Shown one piece after another: positions 58,157 through 64,000 of a stretch of 64,000 nucleotides of DNA. The stretch comes from CBDDIP01 sp965229005 (GTDB lineage Bacteria; Actinomycetota; Acidimicrobiia; Acidimicrobiales; Ilumatobacteraceae). The stretch's first letter is position 1. Each line of letters begins with the position of its first letter. The stretch is from NCBI GenBank assembly GCA_965229005.1, contig CBDDIP010000002.1, positions 620,001-684,000 of the forward strand, read 5' to 3'. The translations under genes and the position numbers were made by a program. Below the pieces are notes generated by a model. The model ran no database searches. It saw only the letters and a list, made by a program, of their open reading frames with translations, and was not told the DNA's origin.

Positions 58157-60490
58157 TCACACGTACTCGGGTTCGCGCTCCGGCTCGAGCGTCGGATCGT
58201 TGCTGTGACCCTCCACGTCGATGCGCGGCAGGACCTTGTCGAGCCACTTCGGGATCCACCAGTTGCGTGCCCCGAGGAGCTCCATCGTCGCCGGCACGAG
58301 CACCATGCGGACCACGGTCGCGTCGACCAGAACGGCCACGGCCATGCCGAGACCGAACAGCTTCAGCGAGCGGTCGTCGCCGAGCACGAACGCAGCGAAC
58401 ACGCAGACCATGATGATGGCCGCGGCGGTGATCACGCGGGCGGTGACGGCCAGGCCGTCGGCCACGGCGGTGCCGTTGTCGCCGGTGCGGTCGAACTCCT
58501 CCTTCATGCGCGAGAGGAGGAACACCTCGTAGTCCATCGACAGACCGAAGACGATGGCGAACAGCATCATCGGAGCCCAGGCTTCGACCGGGCCGGCCTT
58601 GTCGACGCCGATCAGGCCGAGGCCCCAGCCCCACTGGAAGATGGCGACGATGATGCCGTAGGCCGCTCCGACCGACAGCAGGTTCATGATCACGGCCTTG
58701 AGCGGCACGAGGATGCTGCGGAACACGATCATCAGCAGCAGGAACGACAGGATCAGCACGGCGCCGATCAGCAGCGGCAGCCGGGTACCGAGGTACTTGG
58801 CGAAGTCGATGCCGCCGGCCGTGAAGCCGCCGACGTTGACCTTGACGTCGGTGGATGGCAGCACGTCGTTGCGGAGGCGGTTGACGAGATCGACGGTGCC
58901 CTGGTCCTGCGACGAGGTGGTGGGCACGACGAACCAGCTCCAGGTGCCGTTGCCGAGCTCCTGCGCCGCCGGCGGGAAGGCGACGTGGTCGTCGGCGCCA
59001 ACGGCAGCGCTGACTTCGGCCGCCTTGGCGGCGTCGAGCGACGGGTCGGTGCTGACCAGCAGCAGTGGCCCGTTGCTGCCCGGGCCGAACGAGTCGGAGA
59101 GCAGGTCGTAGGCCTTGCGGACGGTGGTGTCCTTGGCGGCGTTGCCGGCATCGCTGAAGCCGAGGCGGATGGAGAACAGCGGCAGCGCGAGCGCGATCAG
59201 CACACCGGCGCCGGCGGCGAAGTACGGCCACGGGCGACGCTGGATCTTGCGGCTCCACTTGAACCAGAAACGCAGTTCGCGCGGCTTCTCCTGGCGGTGC
59301 GGCAGCGGGGTGCGCAGCGACTTGGCGCCGGGGATGTAGCTGACCGCCACGATGCCGATCCACAGGAGCGCCCCCAGGCCGACCATCGCGATCTGGTCGG
59401 CGGCGACGGCCACCAGACCGATGAGCACGAACAGCCCGGCGCCGATGGCGGCGGCGCGCGACGTGTTGTCGATCTTCTTGCCGGTGAAGCCGAGCAGCGC
59501 CGGCAGCAGCGTGATCGAGGCGATCATCATCACGAGCACGCCCGTGGCGCCGGCGATGGCCAGGCCGCGCACGAACGAGAGGCCCATGATGAACAGGCCG
59601 AGCAACGAGATCATGACGGTGATGCCGGCGAAGATCACGGCGCGCCCAGACGAGTCGACGGCGGCGATGGTGGCCGTCTCCGGATCCTCACCCGCATGCA
59701 GGTGCTCTCGATATCGGGTGACGATGAACAGCGCGTAGTCGATGCCCACGCCGAGACCGATCATCGCCGTCATCTGCGGACCGAACTCCGGGATCGAGAA
59801 GCCGTTGGAGGCGATGCCGACGATGGCCATGCCCACGCCGAGGCCGACGATCGCGGTGCCGATGGGCAGACCCATGGCGATCACCGATCCGAAGGCGATG
59901 AGCAGGATGACGATGGCGGCGAGGACACCCAGCAGCTCGCTGGCGGGGAACTCGAACTTCTGGAAGACCTGGCCGCCGTACTCGATGGTCAGGCCGGGGA
60001 TCTGGATCTTGTCGCCGAGCTCGGTGATCTTGTCGGCCAGCTTGAGCGTCGCCGCCTGGTCGCGCTCTTCCACCGTGAGGGAGGCGTAGTAGACGTCTTG
60101 CCCGAGCTTGTTGCCCGGGTCGGTGGCCTTCTTCTGCAGGAACGCGCCGCCCTCGGAGTACGGGCTGACCACGCTGACGCCCTGGAACTGGGCGTCGTCG
60201 TCGATCGCGGTGAAGAACGCGGTCATCGCGTCCTTGACGTCCTTGCTGTCGTTGCCCTGCGTCGAGGTGAAGACGATCTGGGCCGGGAAGCCGGCGTCCT
60301 CGCCGTTGCCGGAGGCCTTCAGCGCCTCTTGGGCCAGCTTGGACTCGCTGTCGGGCTGGTTGAACTCGGTGTGGTAGTCGGTGCCGATGCCGCCGCCGAC
60401 CACGTTGAGGATGACGAGGATCGGCAACCAGATGCCGAACACCATGAGCTTGCGGCGGCGAAAGCTGAAACGAGCGAGACGGACGAGCAT
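58157..60490 (-). CDS. MMPL/RND-family transporter
   Basis: A 777-residue membrane transporter. Twelve predicted helices in two halves enclose periplasmic loops. Proton-relay motifs GVGIDYALFIVTRYREHL and FGLSMDYEVFLLSRMKEEF are conserved. The ATG at 60488-60490 follows AAGAGGTC; an upstream in-frame ATG would add a Pro-rich extension and is less likely. A palindrome just upstream suggests repression by a TetR-type protein encoded elsewhere. Confidence 0.9.
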   Translation of the reverse strand: MLVRLARFSFRRRKLMVFGIWLPILVILNVVGGGIGTDYHTEFNQPDSESKLAQEALKASGNGEDAGFPAQIVFTSTQGNDSKDVKDAMTAFFTAIDDDAQFQGVSVVSPYSEGGAFLQKKATDPGNKLGQDVYYASLTVEERDQAATLKLADKITELGDKIQIPGLTIEYGGQVFQKFEFPASELLGVLAAIVILLIAFGSVIAMGLPIGTAIVGLGVGMAIVGIASNGFSIPEFGPQMTAMIGLGVGIDYALFIVTRYREHLHAGEDPETATIAAVDSSGRAVIFAGITVMISLLGLFIMGLSFVRGLAIAGATGVLVMMIASITLLPALLGFTGKKIDNTSRAAAIGAGLFVLIGLVAVAADQIAMVGLGALLWIGIVAVSYIPGAKSLRTPLPHRQEKPRELRFWFKWSRKIQRRPWPYFAAGAGVLIALALPLFSIRLGFSDAGNAAKDTTVRKAYDLLSDSFGPGSNGPLLLVSTDPSLDAAKAAEVSAAVGADDHVAFPPAAQELGNGTWSWFVVPTTSSQDQGTVDLVNRLRNDVLPSTDVKVNVGGFTAGGIDFAKYLGTRLPLLIGAVLILSFLLLMIVFRSILVPLKAVIMNLLSVGAAYGIIVAIFQWGWGLGLIGVDKAGPVEAWAPMMLFAIVFGLSMDYEVFLLSRMKEEFDRTGDNGTAVADGLAVTARVITAAAIIMVCVFAAFVLGDDRSLKLFGLGMAVAVLVDATVVRMVLVPATMELLGARNWWIPKWLDKVLPRIDVEGHSNDPTLEPEREPEYV

Positions 60491-60766
60491 GGCGACCTCT
60501 TGGGGGGAGTCGGGAAACGAGGGCGGGGGCGGCGGGTTCTTAGTCAAGTTTGACTAGCGAGCACATCAGATTGGCAGGTTTTGACGGGGACGTCGAGAGC
60601 TGATCGGCAGATGTGACCGATGCAACGTCGACGCTGGACCCGACAGGACGACGATGACAGAGGGGTGCGCGATTCGCTTCTCCAAACCTGCTCGATCGCG
60701 GCGATGGTCACGGTTCCCACATCGACTTCGTGACGTGGGGCCGAGAGTACCCTCCGGTGCATTGAC
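60491..60766. other. 276-base divergent intergenic region
   Basis: No gene is supported. It holds the palindrome at 60541-60556 in front of the MMPL gene, and then untranslated sequence leading to rsgA. Open frames on the minus strand here only extend antisense from rsgA. Confidence 0.6.
60541..60556. promoter_or_regulatory. palindromic operator TAGTCAAGTTTGACTA
   Basis: 7-base arms (TAGTCAA/TTGACTA) with a 2-base centre, about 50 bases upstream of the MMPL start. The sequence type is common for TetR-family repressors that control MMPL exporters. Neighbouring bases (TTAGTCAA...) are AT-rich, suggesting overlap with the promoter. Confidence 0.6.
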
Positions 60767-61777
60767 GTGCCTGGTGACATCCGACTCGGTTGGAGCCCCG
60801 AACTCATCGACGATGCTGACGCCGCGAAGGTGACATCGACGCCGGGCCGGGTGGCTCGGCTCGACCGTGGTTGGAGCTCGGTGCTCATGACGGCCGTCGA
60901 TCCGCCGGTCCGCGTGCGCAACATCGGTGCCGACGTCGCCGTCGGTGACTGGGTGGTCATCGACCCCGACGGCGAGCGTGTCGAGTGGGTGGTGCCGCGC
61001 CGCAGCGCGTTCGTCCGCCGCGCCTCGTTCATCGGCAACCGCGCCGAGGCGCACACGATCGCTGCCAACATCGACGTCGTCATGCTCGTGCACGCGTTGT
61101 CGTCGCCGCCGAACCAACGCCGGCTGGAACGTGAGCTGGTGCTCGCGTTCGACAGCGGCGCCAAGCCAGTGGTGGTGCTGACGAAGGCCGATCTCGTCGA
61201 CGACCCAGCGGCATCGGTGCAGTCGTTGCACGCCGTCGCGCCGGACGTGCCCGTGCTCGTCGCCAGTGGCATCAGCGGAGAGGGCCTGGACGTGCTGCTC
61301 GGCTTCGCCGCCGGCAACGCCACGATCGCCCTACTCGGGGCGAGCGGCGTGGGCAAGAGCACCATCGTCAACGGCCTGGTCGGCCGGGAGGCGATGCGCA
61401 CCAACGAGGTGCGCGAGGGTGATCAGCGTGGCCGCCACACCACCACTGCGGTCGAGCTGGTCAAGCTGCGCAGCACGGGCTGGCTGATCGACACGCCGGG
61501 CGTGCGCGCCGTCAGCCTGTGGAGCAGCGGCACCGGCATCGAGCGGGCCTTCGCCGACGTCTTCGAGCTGATGGACAGCTGCCGGTTCCGCAACTGCAAG
61601 CACGAGGACGAACCCGGCTGCGCCGTGCTGGCCGCGATCGAGGCCGGCACGCTGGATCCACGGCGGTTGGAGAGCATGAAGCGGTTGGTGGCAGAGGAGG
61701 CGGCACTCGAAGAGGAGCAGCGAGTGCAGTTGAAGTCGATGGATCGGCGCGGCGTACGCAAGCCCAAGCCGCACTGA
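60767..61777 (+). CDS. rsgA: ribosome small subunit GTPase RsgA
   Basis: A 336-residue circularly permuted GTPase assisting 30S maturation. An OB-fold (about 25-95) is followed by TKADLVD (G4) and ASGISGEGLDVL (G5), then GASGVGKST (G1) and DTPGV (G3). The C-terminal zinc site is CRFRNCKHEDEPGC. The GTG start at 60767 gives about 30 residues before the OB-fold. It is transcribed away from the MMPL gene. Confidence 0.94.
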   Translation: MPGDIRLGWSPELIDDADAAKVTSTPGRVARLDRGWSSVLMTAVDPPVRVRNIGADVAVGDWVVIDPDGERVEWVVPRRSAFVRRASFIGNRAEAHTIAANIDVVMLVHALSSPPNQRRLERELVLAFDSGAKPVVVLTKADLVDDPAASVQSLHAVAPDVPVLVASGISGEGLDVLLGFAAGNATIALLGASGVGKSTIVNGLVGREAMRTNEVREGDQRGRHTTTAVELVKLRSTGWLIDTPGVRAVSLWSSGTGIERAFADVFELMDSCRFRNCKHEDEPGCAVLAAIEAGTLDPRRLESMKRLVAEEAALEEEQRVQLKSMDRRGVRKPKPH

Positions 61778-61781
61778 CCCG

Positions 61782-61821
61782 CCGGATGCTGACCTGACCG
61801 GATGTTGACCTGACCGGGTGC
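61782..61821. repeat. 16-base tandem repeat, 2.5 copies
   Basis: CCGGATGCTGACCTGA is followed by CCGGATGTTGACCTGA and a partial CCGGGTGC, in the gap between rsgA and the Thr-rich membrane protein. One base differs between the two complete copies. The TTGACC within could be a -35 element. Confidence 0.6.
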
Positions 61822-61861
61822 CCGCGGGACGGCTCGCCGAGGTCATCGTTAGTCTGACGTG

Positions 61862-62869
61862 ATGCCCACGTTCGAGCCGCCGCGGCCCGACGACAAGCCG
61901 GCGGACCCGAGCCTGGTCCCGCCACCGCCTGTGGCGGCACCGGTGCCGCGCCCGACGCTCTACGACGAGCCCGACCCGGAGCTGCCCGATGCGGATGCCT
62001 CCGGCGGTCGACGTTGGATCGTCGCGCTGATCGCCGGCGCCGTGCTCGTGGGCGGTGGCCTCGGGGTGGTGCTGACACGCGACGGTTCGAAGGATGCGAC
62101 CGACGCGACCGGCACGCCGTCGGCGCCAGCGGTCACCACACCGTTGACCGACGCGACGGCTGCGGCCACCACGACGTCGACCGAGCCGCCGGCGACGGTG
62201 CCGGCCACCGAGGCGACGGCAGCGCCGACCACCGTCGAGACGACGGTCGCGCCGACGACGCCGCCCACCACCGAGAACCCGAACGGGACGGTCAGTGGCG
62301 CTCCGCTGGGGTCGCCTGCCGATCCGGCCTCTGCCAACCCGGTGGCCCACTTCGTCGGCAACCTGGGCACCGACGGCACCGACGCCGCGCCGAGCACTCC
62401 CGCCGCGCTCTACGCCCGGTGGTTCCGCTTGCTCGAGGGCACACCGGTGTCCACCGCGGCAACGGCAGACGGGTTCCAGACCACGATCGCCGACGGATCG
62501 ATGCTCGAGCTGGCCGGCTTCGATCTGGTCGGCGGCAAGGTCGGCGACCTGTCGCACTGCCCCGGCGGGACCGCGGCGGGCGCGTGCCAACGAGTCAGCG
62601 CGTCGGTCGTCGTGGCCGACCTCCAGGTGAGCGGTGCGTCGACGTCATTCGACGCCCGCCGGTTGGGCGAGGTGCACATCGGCGACACCGCCGTGCTCTT
62701 CCTGATCGAGACGTCGAAGACGATCGCCCGCATCGACGCGCCGGGTCTGCGCGTGGGCTTCGACGGCACCGTGCTCTCGCTGTCGGGGACGCTGCCGCCC
62801 TCGGTGGGCATCACGGTGACGTTCGCCGACGGCACCGCCGAGATCGCCAGCCTCGCGCTCGCAGCCTGA
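61862..62869 (+). CDS. single-pass membrane protein with Thr-rich linker
   Basis: A 335-residue protein. A Pro-rich cytoplasmic N-terminus, one transmembrane helix at about 52-72, a Thr/Ala/Pro-rich low-complexity linker (about 75-145) and an extracellular domain of about 180 residues without a recognised fold. It is predicted beta-rich and has one Cys pair (CPGG, GACQ). The start is the ATG at 61862 or the adjacent GTG at 61859. No family was recognised. Confidence 0.6.
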   Translation: MPTFEPPRPDDKPADPSLVPPPPVAAPVPRPTLYDEPDPELPDADASGGRRWIVALIAGAVLVGGGLGVVLTRDGSKDATDATGTPSAPAVTTPLTDATAAATTTSTEPPATVPATEATAAPTTVETTVAPTTPPTTENPNGTVSGAPLGSPADPASANPVAHFVGNLGTDGTDAAPSTPAALYARWFRLLEGTPVSTAATADGFQTTIADGSMLELAGFDLVGGKVGDLSHCPGGTAAGACQRVSASVVVADLQVSGASTSFDARRLGEVHIGDTAVLFLIETSKTIARIDAPGLRVGFDGTVLSLSGTLPPSVGITVTFADGTAEIASLALAA

Positions 62870-62881
62870 TCGGCCGGCCGG

Positions 62882-63205
62882 TCAGGCCAGTCGGGAGCGC
62901 ACGTCGATCGCCCGATCGAGGTGCGTCGTCGCGAACCGCTCCAACAGGCGAGGTGTCGTGCACACCACGACCAGTTCGCCGCCGCCTTCGCGAGCGCGGC
63001 CCGCCGCGCCGAGCAGCACGCCCAGCGCGGTGTCATCGAGGGAGGTGACACCGTCGAGGTCGACGAGCAGCTCGGCACCCCGGTGCGCAGTGATCGCCTT
63101 CAGCAGGTGGTCGCGCCACGTGGCGACGGTGGCCATGTCCAGATCGCCCTGCACCTGCAGCGCTGGTGTGCCACCGACGACGACGAGCTTGCAGGACATG
63201 GACAT
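62882..63205 (-). CDS. STAS-domain anti-anti-sigma-factor-like protein
   Basis: A 107-residue SpoIIAA/RsbV-type STAS domain. The strand VDLDGVTSLDDTALGVLLGAAG contains the phospho-acceptor region; the usual DS-S position reads DDT, so Thr would take the phosphate. No cognate kinase is adjacent, so its partner is unknown. The ATG at 63203-63205 is preferred over an upstream GTG. It is next to Tad pilin genes but probably independent. Confidence 0.82.
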   Translation of the reverse strand: MSMSCKLVVVGGTPALQVQGDLDMATVATWRDHLLKAITAHRGAELLVDLDGVTSLDDTALGVLLGAAGRAREGGGELVVVCTTPRLLERFATTHLDRAIDVRSRLA

Positions 63206-63253
63206 CACCGCGACGCTAGCGAGCGAGCCACGCTGGTCCCTGCTGGCTCCAGG

Positions 63254-63646
63254 TCACGGCGGTTCGAGCGCCATCGTCACGGTGGCGTCCACCGGTACGT
63301 CGGGCAGCAACCAGCCGATGAGCGGGACCTCGGTGTGGGTGACGTGCGCGGCCGTGACGGTGACCGTCGTGTTGCCCACGGAGGTGCTGACGTGCAGCTG
63401 GTCGAGCGTGACGGCATTCGTCGCGGCGGCCTCGGCTGCACCACCGTCGCCCGAGACGGCTGCGGCGCGAGCGCCCTCGCGAGCCGCGTGCTGCACCGCC
63501 AGCGCGTCGCGCACGACGACGGCCAGCTGCACCGCTGCCAACAGGAAGACCATCAGCAACGGCAGGCAGAGCGCGAGCTCCACCGCTGCCTGCCCGCAAT
63601 CGCGTGCCGACTTCGGCGGGCCGTCGTGCCGATCGCAGTCGGTCAC
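63254..63646 (-). CDS. TadE-family pilus assembly protein
   Basis: A 130-residue pseudopilin-like protein. The class III prepilin motif is DCGQAAVELALCLPLLMVFL, with cleavage after Gly and Glu at +5. A single N-terminal helix precedes an extracellular Ala/Val-rich domain. It is a minor pilin or assembly factor of a Tad (tight adherence) system. The GTG start lies 1 base from the stop of the DUF4244 pilin gene upstream, so they form an operon. Confidence 0.85.
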   Translation of the reverse strand: MTDCDRHDGPPKSARDCGQAAVELALCLPLLMVFLLAAVQLAVVVRDALAVQHAAREGARAAAVSGDGGAAEAAATNAVTLDQLHVSTSVGNTTVTVTAAHVTHTEVPLIGWLLPDVPVDATVTMALEPP

Positions 63647-63647
63647 C

Positions 63648-63890
63648 TCAGACCCGGTCGATGATGTTGTCGAGCACGCGGTCGAAGAGGTCGCCGATCT
63701 TGCCGGCGCCGCCGCCAGCCGTGGCCCAACCGACCACCAACAACGCGACGACGGCCGCGCCCAACATCACGAGGGCGTACTCGGTGGTGGCCTGGCCGGG
63801 GTCGTCGTGGCGCAACTGCCAGCCGTGGATGCGAGCCGCGATGCGCAGGATGGGCCGGCGGATGCGGCCGGGATGGGGACGTCGATGCAT
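63648..63890 (-). CDS. Flp/DUF4244-type pilin
   Basis: An 80-residue pilin with a basic N-terminus and class III prepilin signal GQATTEYALVMLGAAVVALL (cleavage after Gly, Glu +5). The short remaining tail KIGDLFDRVLDNIIDRV is amphipathic. It is the probable major subunit of a Flp/Tad pilus whose assembly genes lie off the right edge. The ATG at 63888-63890 has GTGGAGGC upstream. The frame beyond it is not coding. Confidence 0.85.
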   Translation of the reverse strand: MHRRPHPGRIRRPILRIAARIHGWQLRHDDPGQATTEYALVMLGAAVVALLVVGWATAGGGAGKIGDLFDRVLDNIIDRV

Positions 63891-64000
63891 GAGAGCCTCC
63901 ACAACGAACGGACGTGAACGTGGTGTGCGGCTGCACGAAGCAGCGATGCGGCTCAGCGTGAGCGACGGTGACTTGGACCATACCGAGCTCATGACGAACG
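63891..64000. other. upstream region of the pilin operon at the right edge
   Basis: The final 110 bases contain no gene I can support. They include the pilin ribosome-binding site and presumably the promoter or the end of an off-window gene. Confidence 0.4.

Noticed and set aside
58157..60553. Plus-strand frame of about 780 residues opposite the MMPL transporter
   Set aside because: It is highly biased in Asp, Arg, Val and Gly, has no domain, and mirrors the transporter codons.
60544..61404. Minus-strand gene opposite rsgA
   Set aside because: It is a Thr/Ser/Arg-rich shadow of the rsgA coding sequence.

Overview
The window is a GC-rich, densely packed bacterial chromosome segment with no ribosomal RNA, insertion sequence, prophage or CRISPR array. 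I read it as an actinobacterium, possibly of the class Acidimicrobiia. The evidence is two tandem ArsA-type ATPases like mycobacterial Rv3679/Rv3680, tilS next to a DUF2342 zinc protease, a SigR/RsrA-type redox sigma/anti-sigma pair, DUF2510, Flp/TadE pilins, frequent GTG starts and ATGA-type overlaps. The class-level assignment is inference. About 70 genes are supported, plus one tRNA-Thr(CGT).

Layout. 1-4.3 kb: two ArsA-type ATPases, an NfeD-like membrane protein, an alpha/beta hydrolase. 4.3-7.2 kb: selB and selA, the selenocysteine machinery. 7.2-14.9 kb: dut, a frameshifted AAA ATPase, Nudix, NTF2-like and CoA-binding proteins, then a four-gene minus-strand operon (epimerase-like, degenerate acyltransferase-like, alpha/beta hydrolase, FAD oxidoreductase) and a SIMPL protein. 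15-18.8 kb: a secreted LysM/M23 peptidase, a DUF2510/LURP-one-like protein, a dual-specificity-phosphatase-like protein whose catalytic Cys is Ser, and a tandem array of hairpins. 18.8-22.3 kb: tilS, DUF2342 protease, a 47-residue membrane protein, anti-sigma factor, sigma factor, GNAT. 22.3-27.7 kb: MarR, hydrolase, a LysM lipoprotein abutting tRNA-Thr, and a degenerate PAS-GGDEF-EAL-GAF protein.

28-37.4 kb reads as a sulfur locus: LysR, a PH-like protein, a TSUP transporter, a CstR-like (persulfide-type) repressor, an MMPL transporter, a second TSUP transporter and a persulfide dioxygenase-rhodanese fusion. CsoR/CstR-type palindromes lie before the repressor and before the dioxygenase. Two flavin monooxygenases follow. 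37.4-45.5 kb: an lspA-like gene, siderophore-interacting protein, UBP zinc finger, Pth2, cupin, MarR, a 176-bp palindromic element, S41 protease, an AlkZ-like glycosylase, a lipoprotein, a KdpD-like sensor and a 50-residue zinc-ligand protein. 45.5-49.6 kb: ACC deaminase (acdS), divergent from a GntR regulator and a 2-oxoacid dehydrogenase E1, with a GntR-type operator between them. I infer a route from ACC through 2-oxobutyrate to propionyl-CoA. 49.6-53.6 kb: an SCO6745-like protein, FMN reductase, an ECF sigma factor with a membrane partner, a secreted beta-gamma-crystallin and a histidine phosphatase. 53.6-64 kb: holB, tmk, a twin hairpin and topA, then an MMPL transporter, rsgA, a Thr-rich membrane protein, a STAS protein and Tad pilus genes.
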